Source: Salipaludibacillus sp. LMS25
GTDB lineage: Bacteria > Bacillota > Bacilli > Bacillales > Salisediminibacteriaceae
Assembly (NCBI RefSeq): GCF_024362805.1
Contig: NZ_CP093299.1
Coordinates: 1,860,001-1,924,000 of the forward strand
DNA: 64,000 nt
Direction of reading: 5' to 3'
Shown here: positions 19,300-29,109 of the stretch, piece by piece
Position numbering within the stretch: position 1 is the stretch's first letter
Layout of the letters: each line of letters starts with the position of its first letter
Made by a program: the position numbers and the translations under genes
Notes under the pieces: generated by a model
The model's input: the letters and a program-made list of their open reading frames with translations, nothing else
What the model was told of the DNA's origin: nothing
The model's database searches: none

Positions 19300-21213
19300 T
19301 TAGCCCGATGCTTCTGTCGGTTCCTCTTGCGTTACTTTTTTTAACTGGCCTTGTTCCATATACACAAGTAATACTGAGACATCTGATGGGTTAACACCAG
19401 ATACTCTTGATGCTTGTGCAATGGAGAGCGGTCTCACTTCTGCTAGTTTTTGCCTTGCTTCTGTGGCAATCCCATTGATCGCCAAGTAATCCAGATCTTC
19501 AGGTAGCTTTTTATTCTCCATTTTTCTCAGACGATCTACTTGTTCCATTTGTTTAGAAATATAACCTTCATATTTAATCTGAATTTCCACTTGCTCTGCT
19601 ACCTCTGCATCTATGTTTTCCGTTGCAGGCGCAAGCCGTGTCACATGAGCATAGGTTAGTTCTGGGCGCTTTAGGAGCATCGCCGCACTTACCGCTTCTT
19701 TCAAAGGAGCCGATCCAGCCTCTTCAACGACTTTCTTTGCCTCTTCATCTGCTTTAATAATTGTTTTTTCTAATCGTTTTATTTCTGCTGAAATAGCGGA
19801 TTTTTTATTAATAAACGTGTCATATCTCTCCTCTGATATAAGTCCGATGGCGTGTCCTTTTTCTGTCAGACGTAAATCAGCATTATCGTGACGGAGCAAT
19901 AACCGGTATTCTGCACGAGATGTCAACAACCGATACGGTTCATTCGTCCCTTTTGTCACAAGGTCATCAATTAACACGCCAATATACGCTTCGGACCGAT
20001 CAAGAATAAGCGCCTCTTTATTTTGCACTTTTCTTGCTGCATTAATGCCTGCTATAATCCCTTGGCCTGCTGCTTCTTCATAGCCACTTGTCCCATTAAT
20101 TTGACCTGCCGTAAATAAGCCTTCAATTTTTTTCGTTTCAAGCGATGGCCACAATTGCGTCGGCACAATTGCATCGTATTCAATGGCATAGCCTGGCCGC
20201 ATCATACGCACATTTTCCAAACCAGGAATCGTTTTTAAAATCTCATGCTGAACGTCTTCTGGCAAACTGGTAGAAAGTCCTTGCACATAGACTTCTTGCG
20301 TATGACGCCCTTCCGGCTCAAGGAAGATTTGATGACGTGGTTTGTCATTAAACCGAACAATTTTATCTTCTATTGATGGGCAGTATCGTGGCCCAGTCCC
20401 TTCTATCATACCAGAATACATCGGTGATCTGTCTAAATTACCATTTATGAGTTCGTGAGTTGTTTCATTGGTATAGGTCAACCAACATGGGAGCTGGTCT
20501 GTGATATAGGATGTTGTTTCATAAGAGAAAGCCCTTGGTTCATCGTCTCCAGGCTGAATTTCAGTTTGTTCGTAGTTAATCGTTTGACCGTTGACTCGCG
20601 GCGGTGTCCCTGTTTTAAATCTTACCATCTCAAATCCTAGCTCTTGAAGATGATAAGATAAATTTATGGAGGGCTTCATATTATTCGGACCACTCTCATA
20701 AGCAAGGTCACCTAAGATCACTTTTCCACGCAAGTATGTGCCTGTTGTGATGATGACTGCTTTTGCATAATATTCCGCTCCGGTTTGTGTCACGACACCG
20801 CGAATCTTATTATCTTCTACAATTAGCTGTTCGACCATGCCTTGACGAAGGAGCAGGTTTTCCGTATTTTCAATGGTTTGTTTCATCTCATGTTGATATG
20901 TGAATTTATCCGCTTGAGCACGCAATGCCCGAACAGCGGGACCTTTCCCTGTATTCAACATACGCATTTGAATATGCGTTTTATCAATATTACGAGCCAT
21001 TTCTCCACCCAATGCATCAATTTCTCTTACAACAATGCCTTTTGCCGGTCCGCCCACTGACGGGTTACACGGCATATATGCTACTGCATCTAAATTTAAC
21101 GTTAACATTAATGTATTGGCACCCATTCTAGCGGATGCAAGACCTGCTTCAACTCCGGCATGACCCGCTCCGATGACAATCACATCAAATTCTCCACCAT
21201 GATAACTCATCAT
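19300..21213 (-). CDS. mnmG: tRNA uridine-5-carboxymethylaminomethyl modification enzyme MnmG
   Basis: FAD-dependent partner of MnmE (GidA) that builds cmnm5U at the wobble position of certain tRNAs. The 637 residues contain the N-terminal dinucleotide fold [11 protein letters not shown], the family signature GPKYCP-like [15 protein letters not shown] (near residue 270) and [16 protein letters not shown] (near residue 367). Two tandem ATG codons follow an AGGAGG site; either could be used. It lies 28 bases after mnmE and 20 bases before rsmG, forming the mnmE-mnmG-rsmG operon. Confidence 0.97.
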   Translation of the reverse strand: MMSYHGGEFDVIVIGAGHAGVEAGLASARMGANTLMLTLNLDAVAYMPCNPSVGGPAKGIVVREIDALGGEMARNIDKTHIQMRMLNTGKGPAVRALRAQADKFTYQHEMKQTIENTENLLLRQGMVEQLIVEDNKIRGVVTQTGAEYYAKAVIITTGTYLRGKVILGDLAYESGPNNMKPSINLSYHLQELGFEMVRFKTGTPPRVNGQTINYEQTEIQPGDDEPRAFSYETTSYITDQLPCWLTYTNETTHELINGNLDRSPMYSGMIEGTGPRYCPSIEDKIVRFNDKPRHQIFLEPEGRHTQEVYVQGLSTSLPEDVQHEILKTIPGLENVRMMRPGYAIEYDAIVPTQLWPSLETKKIEGLFTAGQINGTSGYEEAAGQGIIAGINAARKVQNKEALILDRSEAYIGVLIDDLVTKGTNEPYRLLTSRAEYRLLLRHDNADLRLTEKGHAIGLISEERYDTFINKKSAISAEIKRLEKTIIKADEEAKKVVEEAGSAPLKEAVSAAMLLKRPELTYAHVTRLAPATENIDAEVAEQVEIQIKYEGYISKQMEQVDRLRKMENKKLPEDLDYLAINGIATEARQKLAEVRPLSIAQASRVSGVNPSDVSVLLVYMEQGQLKKVTQEEPTEASG

Positions 21214-21241
21214 ACGAACCTCCTTTATATGTTTTGAAACT

Positions 21242-22618
21242 CTATTTTCCTAAACAAAATTGTGAGAATAATTGGTCTATCAAACTTTCGCTTACACTTT
21301 CTCCAATGACTTCACCGAGTAATTCCCACGCTTTCGTAATATCTATTTGAACCATATCTATCGGCATACCAGCTTCCACTGCCCCAAGCGCTTCTTCAAT
21401 GGTCTTTTTTGCTTGCGTTAACAACGCAATGTGCCGAGAATTAGACACATATGACATGTCGCCCATTTCTAAATCACCAGCAAAAAATAAGTGTCGTATC
21501 GCCTCTTCTAATTCGTCAACACCTTCATCTTTCAGCAGCGATGTGGTAACAATCGGGCGAGAGCCAGCTAATGACTGGATTCTTTCCATATCAATTTTCT
21601 CAGGTAAATCGGTTTTATTTATAATAACGATTGTATCACGGCCTTCAGAAAGCTGGAACAATTCTTCATCAGCTGTTGTTAATTCTTCATTATAATTGAG
21701 TACAAGTAAGACAAGTTCAGCATCGTTTACGACTTTACGTGACCGTTCAACGCCTAACCTTTCCACTATATCTTCCGTTTGACGTATGCCAGCGGTGTCT
21801 AACAACCGGAGAGGCACTCCACGAACATTGACGTATTCCTCAATAACGTCTCGTGTTGTCCCAGGTATATCCGTTACAATGGCTTTGTTTTCGTGAACGA
21901 GATTATTTAGTAAGGAGGATTTACCGACGTTCGGGCGACCAATAATTACCGTTGATAACCCTTCCCTCAGTATTTTTCCTTGTTGAGCCGTTTGCAGTAA
22001 ACGGTCTATTTCTGAGCTGACATAAGACGCTTTTTCCTTTAGCACGTCCAACGTCATTTCCTCAGCATCATATTCAGGGTAATCGATATTCACTTCCACA
22101 TGAGCAACAGTTTCTAACAAAGCCTGCCGAAGCTTTTGTACACGTTTTGACAGTTTCCCTTCCACTTGATTAATTGCCACATTCATAGCTCGATCGGTTT
22201 TAGCACGAATCAAGTCCATAACACCTTCTGCCTGAGAAAGGTCTATACGTCCATTCAAAAACGCACGCTTCGTAAATTCACCTGGTTCAGCCAAGCGAGC
22301 ACCTTCATTTAACACGAGTTGAAGAACCTTATTGACGGAAATAAGCCCGCCATGACAATTGATCTCCACCATATTTTCCTTCGTATACGTACGTGGAGCT
22401 TTTAAAACAGAGATCATTACTTCTTCTATAGTATGGCCACTTGCTGGATCAATGAGATGACCATAATTAATCGTATGTGAATCCACCTCAGTCAGTGGCT
22501 TTTTCCCTTGATAAAGTCGGTTTACAATTTTAAAAGCATCTGGTCCACTCACACGAACGATACCAATTGCCCCTTCACCCATTGGGGTTGAGATAGCCGA
22601 AATTGTATCCATTTCCAC
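21242..22618 (-). CDS. mnmE: tRNA modification GTPase MnmE
   Basis: GTPase (TrmE, ThdF) that works with MnmG on wobble uridines. The N-terminal folate-binding domain begins [20 protein letters not shown]. The G domain has [12 protein letters not shown] (about residue 225), DIPGTTRD and DTAGIR motifs and NKTD. The C-terminal FCLGK carries the conserved cysteine of the C(I/L/V)GK motif. The start chosen is a GTG at 22616-22618 with AAGGGAGG nine bases upstream, giving 458 residues, the normal size; an upstream ATG at 22663 would add 15 non-conserved residues. Confidence 0.95.
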   Translation of the reverse strand: MEMDTISAISTPMGEGAIGIVRVSGPDAFKIVNRLYQGKKPLTEVDSHTINYGHLIDPASGHTIEEVMISVLKAPRTYTKENMVEINCHGGLISVNKVLQLVLNEGARLAEPGEFTKRAFLNGRIDLSQAEGVMDLIRAKTDRAMNVAINQVEGKLSKRVQKLRQALLETVAHVEVNIDYPEYDAEEMTLDVLKEKASYVSSEIDRLLQTAQQGKILREGLSTVIIGRPNVGKSSLLNNLVHENKAIVTDIPGTTRDVIEEYVNVRGVPLRLLDTAGIRQTEDIVERLGVERSRKVVNDAELVLLVLNYNEELTTADEELFQLSEGRDTIVIINKTDLPEKIDMERIQSLAGSRPIVTTSLLKDEGVDELEEAIRHLFFAGDLEMGDMSYVSNSRHIALLTQAKKTIEEALGAVEAGMPIDMVQIDITKAWELLGEVIGESVSESLIDQLFSQFCLGK

Positions 22619-22988
22619 TGTGATAGCCCTCCCTTCTAATCGTTTGTCGCTCTTTGTCCTCATTTATATAAAAATAATGGTTTTTTTTACCTATTCATGT
22701 CGAAATCACTTTTTTGTGATTCCAACTAATTAGAATACCACACAATTCTCTTTCATGGAAGAGGTATACCTTCTCATCACTTTCCTGGTCTTTCTCTTAA
22801 CTTAAAAATCATTGCCCACTATAGTATGTTTTAAACATAGTGTTCGTTATAAGAAATGTTCATTCCCAGTTTGAAATTATGTAAGTTAACTCGCACAATA
22901 CCTTTGGCACAGTATATTAGAACTATCCTTTATCAGTTTTGACCTCGAAAAAACGAGGATGACGCTTTGATTTAAAAATTGCGCTACT

Positions 22989-23010
22989 TGTTATCCACAT
23001 GTGGATAACA
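22989..23010. promoter_or_regulatory. Palindromic pair of DnaA boxes outside oriC
   Basis: Two perfect DnaA boxes, TTATCCACA at 22991-22999 and its complement at 23000-23008, lie head to head with no spacing and form a 22-bp perfect palindrome. The site is about 6.6 kb from dnaA, in non-coding DNA. DnaA binding is expected from sequence; a role in titration, regulation or initiation is unproven. Confidence 0.75.
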
Positions 23011-23338
23011 CCTATCACGATCACACTTGTTAACCACGTGAGTCAGATCGCCGATGAACATGTATGTAATTCCTTACTTCATAACAGGTAGAGACCGGTA
23101 ACTAAAGCCTTTTTAACTTTCCGATATTCCAGCCTTAAAAAAGTCGTTGAAAGTTGAAACAAGTACTCTTTCTGACACTTATGTTAGCAGATTGTATTTG
23201 AGAGTACTTGAAATGTAGAACTAATACTATCCCCATCCATCTATCAACGTAATCCATACTATCAAAAAGAAGCCCTCCCCATCATTGCTTATTCAAAGTG
23301 AGTTCTCTGAAACAGCAATTATGACTAGGACGAGCTTT

Positions 23339-23467
23339 TCATTCACTGATGTTAATTTCAAGTTGGTCTACATACGGATCATTCACTGAATAAACATCAT
23401 TTTCAAGGGATATAGATAAATTTCGTAAAGCATTTTTTTGTACACCCTTAATATCAGATAGGGTTCT
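23339..23467 (-). pseudogene. Possible 3' remnant of an unidentified gene
   Basis: An open stretch of about 42 codons on the minus strand, including GVQKNALRNLSISLENDVYS and DPYVDQLEINISE before a stop, has protein-like composition but no start codon or ribosome site and is closed upstream by a stop. It looks like the C-terminal end of a lost gene; the family was not recognised. Confidence 0.35.
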
Positions 23468-23604
23468 ACTTTAAGACTAACCCTAGTTGGCTAATAATTG
23501 ATCATGTGCAGGAGTAGGCATATATCCTCTCAACTTTCTTGCAAGATGTCCTTTACACTCATTGCCCCTATTCCCTTTACTATATTTGCTTATGTACAGT
23601 TTTA

Positions 23605-23949
23605 CTAATCATTAGATAGATGACGCTGTTTACTGTTATAACGTTTTTCTAATTTATCACGGTGGGATTGAAAAACATCTTCAAGAGCTATGTCATATTT
23701 GTTGGCAATAATAATTATATTACCTAATACATCTCCTAGCTCCTCCACTAATTCTTGTTTTTGTTGTGTGGCTGTCCCTGCATGTTCATCTGGTCTGTCT
23801 CTGCCAATTTCTAAAGCTCTGATGGCTCTCGCCACTTCTCCCGTTTCTTCAACCAGAAACCCCATTCTAATAAAGATGTCTAAATCTGACCAACCTCTTT
23901 TTTTATAATGGGTTTTTACCCAATCTTGAAATTCATTAACATTCATCAT
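23605..23949 (-). CDS. MazG-like nucleotide pyrophosphohydrolase
   Basis: A 114-residue all-alpha NTP pyrophosphohydrolase of the MazG/YpjD type, which cleaves (d)NTPs or modified nucleotides to monophosphates. The two metal-binding acidic motifs are visible: LVEETGEVARAI near residue 32 and ELVEELGDVLGNI near residue 66. Two ATG codons in tandem follow AAAGGAG; the second (23946) has the better distance. It lies in the block that separates mnmE from jag and points away from gbsR. A house-cleaning role is likely; the physiological substrate is unknown. Confidence 0.85.
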   Translation of the reverse strand: MMNVNEFQDWVKTHYKKRGWSDLDIFIRMGFLVEETGEVARAIRALEIGRDRPDEHAGTATQQKQELVEELGDVLGNIIIIANKYDIALEDVFQSHRDKLEKRYNSKQRHLSND

Positions 23950-24370
23950 AATTCTCCTTTCATTCTAACAAAAAATGATACAGTTCTAATTGTGTTGATT
24001 TACTATACGTGAAAAAGAGCACCTATAGAGGTCAATCACATCGTATGTCTTTTTCGATTGCCCACCACAGTATTTATCATATAATACATTTGCTTCTTTG
24101 CTACTAAACTCCTTTGTCCTTAAAGAAATATAGCTTTTAATTTAAGTTAAATAAAAATTTTTTATTTTTAACATTTTAAATGTAAGTAAATTGTTGTAAA
24201 TGTTAAGTTTGTTAAAAATTTTTTTAAAAAACTTTCTAAACTTTATGTGACAAAGGATTGACACGGTTTTCAAATTTACTCCCCCTTTACATCTCAGAAA
24301 ATATCAGTACCATAAACAATGTACACAACATTTTAAAAAAATTGAATGTAATGAAAGGAGGTCTTATCGA
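23950..24370. other. AT-rich divergent control region before the gbsR-like gene
   Basis: About 420 very AT-rich bases between the divergent mazG-like and gbsR-like genes. A TTGACA occurs at 24259-24264 but no matching -10 is at the right distance. It presumably carries both promoters; no operator could be assigned. Confidence 0.4.
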
Positions 24371-24937
24371 TTGGCCGAATTTCACGATGATGATGCGCGC
24401 ATGACAATTGCTGATGCTAAAGACTTAGTAATTGATTCTCTTGCTGAAACAATGGATCTTTATGGGGTGACCCGAAGTGCAGGATCACTCTATGGAACAA
24501 TGTACTTTGAAGGCGATATGACATTGGATGAAATGCGGGACAAGCTTGGCATGAGTAAGCCTAGCATGAGTACTGGGGTAAAAAAGCTGCAAGATTTCAA
24601 TGTGGTCAAAAAGACGTTTCGGCGGGGACAACGAAAACATACGTATGTAGCAGAACGTGATTTCTTCCGCTTTTTCTCTAACTTCTTTAGTCATAAATGG
24701 GAAAGAGAAGTGGATTTAAATCTCGATGCAATACGCACTGCCCAGGAACAATTAGTATCCATTAGTCAGTCAGAAACGATTTCTGATGACGTCAAGCAGG
24801 AAGCTCAAGAAATATATGATGTACTTGAAGGCTCAAAACCATATTATTATTGGCTTCAACGCTTAGCTGCTATGGTTAAAACAGGTGAAATATTTGATAT
24901 TATCCCGTTTTATCCGCCAGTTAACGAAGAGGAATAG
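24371..24937 (+). CDS. GbsR/OpcR-type transcriptional regulator
   Basis: A 188-residue winged-helix regulator of the GbsR family, whose B. subtilis members repress choline and glycine betaine genes (gbsAB, opuB, opuC) according to choline or osmotic state. The HTH contains MTLDEMRDKLGMSKPSMSTG (about residues 53-72), typical of the family, followed by a wing with RRGQRKHTYVAERDFF. The start is TTG at 24371 with AAAGGAGG nine bases upstream; the first in-frame ATG is 11 codons further on and lacks a site. The next gene encodes a glycine betaine binding protein, the probable target. Exact paralog (GbsR or OpcR) cannot be told. Confidence 0.88.
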   Translation: MAEFHDDDARMTIADAKDLVIDSLAETMDLYGVTRSAGSLYGTMYFEGDMTLDEMRDKLGMSKPSMSTGVKKLQDFNVVKKTFRRGQRKHTYVAERDFFRFFSNFFSHKWEREVDLNLDAIRTAQEQLVSISQSETISDDVKQEAQEIYDVLEGSKPYYYWLQRLAAMVKTGEIFDIIPFYPPVNEEE

Positions 24938-24983
24938 CTTTCATATGTAAATGAAGTGATGTCCTTTAGTAGAAATCTGTATT

Positions 24984-25010
24984 TTGACATACGAGTTAAC
25001 TGAAGATAAT
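24984..25010 (+). promoter_or_regulatory. Candidate promoter of the opuAC-like gene
   Basis: A perfect -35 TTGACA (24984-24989) is followed by GATAAT (25005-25010) at 15 bases, slightly short spacing. It lies between gbsR and the binding-protein gene, so that gene could be controlled on its own. A GCCCT/AGGGC hairpin (25037-25075) follows and might be an operator or attenuator. Confidence 0.35.
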
Positions 25011-25136
25011 ACGTGCATCTCATTTAAACTATATACGCCCTAACTATCTGTGACATTCATATGGTAGATCAGGGCTGTATAAAATTTACAAAATTCGGAA
25101 TATTGAAAATTTTTTAATTATACTAAGGAGGAAATT

Positions 25137-26030
25137 ATGTTAAACCATCAATTAAGCAAAACAGCAATCTATTCACTTTCTTTAAGTACACTATTATTAT
25201 TGTCAGCTTGTAGCGGAAATGAGGAAGGTGCCGCCAGTGACAACGATAGTTACGATCCAGAAGGTGAAGAAATTGAGCTAACTTACGTGGCATGGGATTC
25301 GGAACTGGCATCCACGAATGTTATTGGCCTCGTTTTGGAAGAGATGGGTTACAATGTCCAACTTACAGTAGTGGAACAAGCACCGATGTGGATAAGTGTA
25401 GCTGAAGGGGATGCCGATGGTTTTGTTGGCGCATGGCTACCTTCAGACATGGCATCTGAATATGAACAATACGGTGACGACTTAGTGGATCTCGGTCCTA
25501 ATCTTGAAGGAAATCGCACAGGTTTAGCTGTACCTGATTATATGAATATCGAGAGTATTAACGACCTTTCTTCTGATGTAGTGGATGAGATTGTTGGGAT
25601 TGATGCTGGTGCTGGCATTATGCTCGCTACAGAGGAAGTTATTAAGGCATATGACTTAGATATTAATGTATCTCCAAGTTCTGATGCCGCCATGACTGCT
25701 GTACTTGATGCAGCTATCGCCAATGAAGAACCTGTCGTTGTGACAGCCTGGCAGCCACACTGGAAGTTTAATTCTTATGATATTCATTTCTTAGACGATC
25801 CTCAAGGTATTTACGCAGAAGAAGAGGAGATTCGTACGATGGTACGAGAAGGTTTAGAAGAGGACCATCCTGTGGCATACCAAGTGTTAGATAACTTCTA
25901 TTGGGAAGCAGAAGATATGAATTCCGTTATGTTGGACATGGCTGAAAATGATCTCTCTGCTAAAGAAGCAGCCCAATCCTGGATTGATGAGAACCAAGAC
26001 CGTGTAGAAGAATGGAAAGACATCGACTAA
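25137..26030 (+). CDS. Glycine betaine/proline betaine binding lipoprotein (OpuAC family)
   Basis: A 297-residue substrate-binding lipoprotein of an osmoprotectant ABC transporter. A signal peptide ends in the lipobox LLSAC (Cys near residue 25), so the mature protein is anchored to the outer face of the membrane. The OpuAC domain shows Trp-containing segments DGFVGAWLPS and VVTAWQPHW, consistent with an aromatic betaine cage. The mature protein is very acidic, fitting an alkaline or salty habitat. No permease or ATPase gene is adjacent, so it must use a transporter encoded elsewhere. Ribosome site AAGGAGGAAATT. Probably controlled by the upstream GbsR-like protein. Confidence 0.92.
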   Translation: MLNHQLSKTAIYSLSLSTLLLLSACSGNEEGAASDNDSYDPEGEEIELTYVAWDSELASTNVIGLVLEEMGYNVQLTVVEQAPMWISVAEGDADGFVGAWLPSDMASEYEQYGDDLVDLGPNLEGNRTGLAVPDYMNIESINDLSSDVVDEIVGIDAGAGIMLATEEVIKAYDLDINVSPSSDAAMTAVLDAAIANEEPVVVTAWQPHWKFNSYDIHFLDDPQGIYAEEEEIRTMVREGLEEDHPVAYQVLDNFYWEAEDMNSVMLDMAENDLSAKEAAQSWIDENQDRVEEWKDID

Positions 26031-26049
26031 GCCGGATTAATCACGTTTA

Positions 26050-26080
26050 AAAAGCCTTAAGCTATAAGCTTAAGGCTTTT
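26050..26080. terminator. Bidirectional terminator between opuAC-like gene and jag
   Basis: A perfect 14-bp inverted repeat (AAAAGCCTTAAGCT and its complement, 3-base loop) with T-rich ends on both strands, placed between two convergent genes. Confidence 0.9.
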
Positions 26081-26099
26081 ATCGGTAAATTTCTATAAG

Positions 26100-26131
26100 A
26101 ATCGCCTTTTGTGCTTAGCGGTGATTTTTTT
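26100..26131 (+). terminator. Second plus-strand terminator after the opuAC-like gene
   Basis: A 7-bp stem AATCGCC/GGTGATT with one G-U pair followed by TTTTTTC on the plus strand, 50 bases after the first terminator. Confidence 0.6.
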
Positions 26132-26182
26132 CTTTTTCCTTTGAGCATATCTAAGATGACTGAATCTGTGGATGGATGAGAA

Positions 26183-26800
26183 TTATTTCGGCACAACAAC
26201 AATTCGTCGATGGGGCTCTTGACCATCAGAGTATGTTGATACACCTTGGACATTTTGCAAAGCAGTATGGATTATTTTACGTTCATGAGCATTCATTGGC
26301 TCTAAACGTACTTCACGCCTTGTGCGAACAGCTTTTTCACTGAGCCGCCCTGCTAGGGTCACTAACGCTTCTTTACGTCGCTCTCTGTAGCCTTCTGCGT
26401 CTAAATAAAACCGTACATAATTATCTGACTCACGATTAGCCACGAGATTAACAAGGTATTGCAACGAATCAAGTGTTTGCCCCCGTTTGCCAATCAATAC
26501 ACCAATATCTGTGCCAGATATATTTAAGTAAGTTCCCTCTTCACGCTTTTCCGGTTCTACATAAGCGGAAACACCCATCTTATCAATCGTTTCCCGTAAA
26601 AATACAAGTGCTTCTTTTAAGGGATCAGGTTTTACTTTCATTTCGATAACAGCTGGTTTTCCGCCAAGAAGGCCAAACAATGCTTTTTGTGGCTCTTCCA
26701 GAACATCATATTCAACGTCTTCCAATGTAACCTCTAACCTCTTTAACCCTGACTCAACCGCTTCCTCTACCGTTTTCCCTGATACAGTCACCTTTTTCAC
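26183..26800 (-). CDS. jag: RNA-binding protein Jag / KhpB
   Basis: A 205-residue RNA-binding protein that acts with YidC neighbours and, as KhpB/EloR, in cell elongation control in other Firmicutes. The Jag_N domain is at residues 1-52 ([20 protein letters not shown], then [12 protein letters not shown]). A KH domain carries the GxxG-like [16 protein letters not shown] (about residues 105-120), and an R3H domain at the C-terminus has [15 protein letters not shown]. The start is a GTG that overlaps the yidC stop by four bases. Confidence 0.95.
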   Translation of the reverse strand: MKKVTVSGKTVEEAVESGLKRLEVTLEDVEYDVLEEPQKALFGLLGGKPAVIEMKVKPDPLKEALVFLRETIDKMGVSAYVEPEKREEGTYLNISGTDIGVLIGKRGQTLDSLQYLVNLVANRESDNYVRFYLDAEGYRERRKEALVTLAGRLSEKAVRTRREVRLEPMNAHERKIIHTALQNVQGVSTYSDGQEPHRRIVVVPK

Positions 26801-27597
26801 TTGGTCTTCGCTCCTCCTGATTTGGCCTCTTTACTTTTACCTACATTCGGACCTGTAATAAAGTAAGTTTGGACAATCATAAATAAGTTACCGATTACCC
26901 AGTACAATGCTAATGCTGATGGGAAAAATGCAGCAAACGCAATAATCATAACAGGCATAATATACATAAGCGCCCGCATTTGTGGATTATCCTGTACCAT
27001 CATCATTTTCTGTTGGATAAATGTCGTTGCCCCAGCAACAAGTGGTAAAATATAGTATGGATCTGCTGAACCGAGTTCAAACCATAGAAAATCCTGTGGT
27101 AAGCCTGTGTAACTTGGATCAACATCTGGATTAATCTGCGGTGTTCTAATAATTGCATGATAAAATGCAATTAGAATTGGCATTTGAATCAACACTGGAA
27201 AACAACCAGCTAAAGGATTGACTTTGTGCTGCTGAAAGAGAGCCATCATTTCCTGCTGGAGCTTTTGTTGCGTCTGCTGATCTTTTGCACTGTATTTCTC
27301 ACGAAGCTTCTTCATTTCAGGCTGTAAGGCCTGCATTGCTTTAGTACTCTTCGTTTGCTTGATCATTAATGGCAATATTAAAATACGAAGTAAAATCGTT
27401 ACAATAATGATTGCCAATCCGTAGCTATTATTTAGCGCCTCTGCCACGTTTGTCACTAACCATGATAACGGGTAAACAAAAAACGAATCCCATATCCCAT
27501 CATTTTCTGCTCTAATCGGTTCTTCAATGTTAAAACACCCGGTCATAACGACCATAAGCCCGATCAAAAGCGACATTAAGCCTAATTTCCTTGCCAC
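26797..27597 (-). CDS. yidC: Membrane protein insertase YidC (SpoIIIJ type)
   Basis: Inserts and folds membrane proteins, with or without SecYEG; the SpoIIIJ paralog is needed in B. subtilis for sigma-G activation in spores. The start chosen is GTG at 27595-27597 with AGGAGG seven bases upstream, giving 266 residues. A lipoprotein signal ends in VVMTGC, then come five membrane segments, including the conserved [20 protein letters not shown] loop with the helical hairpin and [20 protein letters not shown]. An ATG at 27729 would add 44 unlikely residues. Overlaps jag by four bases. Confidence 0.95.
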   Translation of the reverse strand: MARKLGLMSLLIGLMVVMTGCFNIEEPIRAENDGIWDSFFVYPLSWLVTNVAEALNNSYGLAIIIVTILLRILILPLMIKQTKSTKAMQALQPEMKKLREKYSAKDQQTQQKLQQEMMALFQQHKVNPLAGCFPVLIQMPILIAFYHAIIRTPQINPDVDPSYTGLPQDFLWFELGSADPYYILPLVAGATTFIQQKMMMVQDNPQMRALMYIMPVMIIAFAAFFPSALALYWVIGNLFMIVQTYFITGPNVGKSKEAKSGGAKTK

Positions 27598-27735
27598 TCT
27601 ATGTCCTCCTATCTCTTTTCCTGCTTTTATATAATCTATAATGACGTCATTCAGTAAAAAGTTTATCACCAGTTTAGCTAATTCACAAAATGGATAAACC
27701 TTGTTAGAATGACCGGATACACGTGTCATTCATCA

Positions 27736-27960
27736 TTATTCCTTATCTTTTTCTGGAACAGGGTCAAAGCCCCCAGGATGAAAAGGCTGACATTTTACGA
27801 TACGCTTTAACGTAAGCCAACTTCCTTTAAAGAAACCAAACCGACTGATCGCTTCAATTCCGTAATGAGAACATGTGGGATAAAAACGGCATGTCGGTGG
27901 AGTAAACCGCGATATCCACCGTTGGTAAAATTTAATCACTCCGATTAATACCCATTTCAT
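27736..27960 (-). CDS. yidD: Membrane protein insertion efficiency factor YidD
   Basis: A 74-residue small protein of the YidD family (earlier 'haemolytic factor') that assists YidC-dependent insertion. Diagnostic pattern: [11 protein letters not shown], then [19 protein letters not shown] with its cysteines, and [14 protein letters not shown]. Placed between rnpA and yidC, the usual arrangement. The N-terminus is amphipathic and membrane-associated. Confidence 0.95.
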   Translation of the reverse strand: MKWVLIGVIKFYQRWISRFTPPTCRFYPTCSHYGIEAISRFGFFKGSWLTLKRIVKCQPFHPGGFDPVPEKDKE

Positions 27961-27979
27961 GTCGCCTCACCTCAGGCTT

Positions 27980-28327
27980 TCATATTTTGCTTCTAAACAG
28001 CCTGGCTACTTTTAACACATGACTTAACGACTTTTTAATCTCATCATACGTCATCGCCGCAACTGGATGACGTGCTATAATCACTACATCACAATTCTGA
28101 TGAAGATTCGGTACAAGTTCCCTAAGGTTTTCCTTCATGAGACGTTTAATACGATTTCTGACAACCGCATTTCCTAACTTTTTGCTAACTGACAAGCCAA
28201 TGCGAATGGTGTCTTGCTCGGTTTTTTTTACTTGATAGACTACAAACTGCCGGTTAGCAACAGAATTCCCCCGTTGAAAAACATGTTGAAATTCTTCATT
28301 TTTCTTCAAACGGTATTCTTTGTTCAT
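27980..28327 (-). CDS. rnpA: Ribonuclease P protein component
   Basis: Basic protein subunit of RNase P, which helps the RNA subunit cleave 5' leaders from pre-tRNAs. About 115 residues starting [20 protein letters not shown]; the family signature [15 protein letters not shown] lies near residues 62-76. The start chosen has GAGGTG six bases upstream and matches family length; an ATG eight codons earlier is unlikely. Downstream of rpmH and 19 bases before yidD. Confidence 0.96.
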   Translation of the reverse strand: MNKEYRLKKNEEFQHVFQRGNSVANRQFVVYQVKKTEQDTIRIGLSVSKKLGNAVVRNRIKRLMKENLRELVPNLHQNCDVVIIARHPVAAMTYDEIKKSLSHVLKVARLFRSKI

Positions 28328-28541
28328 TGGTTGCACCTCATCTTGTTTCACTATTCCTTATCAAACAAGAGAACAATTTTACCTCCCCTACATTATAAAG
28401 AAATTTTGTGTTTATCGCCATTTTCTTTCTCACAATTAACAAAAAGCTCCAACCTTCATAGGAGAATGTCGTTCTATGTAGTCTCATACATGTTCCCTAG
28501 TTTGAAAGGACTATACTAAAAGCAACCATCGCCATACTATA

Positions 28542-28599
28542 CAAAAAAGAAAACCAGATCAGTTCCTTTTTCTTTCGAAAGATAAAGTCATGATCTGGT
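28542..28599 (-). terminator. Distal hairpin terminator upstream of rnpA
   Basis: A 9-bp stem ACCAGATCA/TGATCTGGT enclosing a second hairpin, then TTTCTTTTTTG on the minus strand. It lies between rpmH and rnpA, so rpmH transcripts can end here and rnpA probably has its own promoter or is reached by read-through. Confidence 0.7.
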
Positions 28600-28657
28600 G
28601 TCTTTTCCCATGATGATAGGTGCCATTTCCGTCTTATTAATACGGTCTGTCTTACAG

Positions 28658-28682
28658 AGAAAAAGACCGCTGGAAAGCGGCC
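28658..28682 (-). terminator. Terminator just after rpmH
   Basis: A 7-bp stem (GGCCGCT/AGCGGTC) with a 4-base loop and TTTTTCTC on the minus strand, starting three bases after the rpmH stop. Confidence 0.85.
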
Positions 28683-28685
28683 TCA

Positions 28686-28823
28686 TTAAGCAGATAGCAC
28701 TTTTCTTCCTTTACGACGACGATTCGCTAGCACTCTACGACCATTTTTAGTTGCCATACGTGCGCGAAATCCGTGATTCTTTTTACGCTTACGATTGTTT
28801 GGATTAAATGTTGGTTTACCCAT
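28686..28823 (-). CDS. rpmH: 50S ribosomal protein L34
   Basis: A 45-residue, highly basic ribosomal protein, found by reading the sequence because it is shorter than common ORF cut-offs. It starts [20 protein letters not shown] and ends [11 protein letters not shown], both invariant in Bacilli. A CAGGAGGTGG ribosome site precedes the ATG at 28821-28823. It marks the left edge of the origin region and reads away from dnaA. Confidence 0.97.
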   Translation of the reverse strand: MGKPTFNPNNRKRKKNHGFRARMATKNGRRVLANRRRKGRKVLSA

Positions 28824-29109
28824 CTATTCCACCTCCTGAGGATGATAATTTACCCATTATCTGAAGTTGTAAAAGTCTGATTACCCGTATGTGATATTTA
28901 GTTCCCTTTGCACTAAATCGAGTTAGACAGTCTTGTAAATTATAAGAAACAGGGCCTTTTATGTCAAGTCCCCACCATATCATTCGCTCCGCTTTTTAAG
29001 CCATAATTCGTTTGATCCTTAGCTCCCCGCCTAATTCAAATAAGTAAAATCCTTTTTATTTCTCGGACAACACCAGTTTCTTTTTTACAACTAAGTCTAT
29101 GTTATGAGA

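Larger units (their letters stand above)
22619..23604. other. Gene-poor interval between mnmE and the mazG-like gene
   Basis: About 990 bases where other Bacillaceae have the mnmE-jag junction. It contains a DnaA-box palindrome (22989-23010), a coding-like remnant on the minus strand (23339-23467), and a 9-bp inverted repeat AAGTACTCT/AGAGTACTT at 23161-23209. No intact gene was found. Confidence 0.5.
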
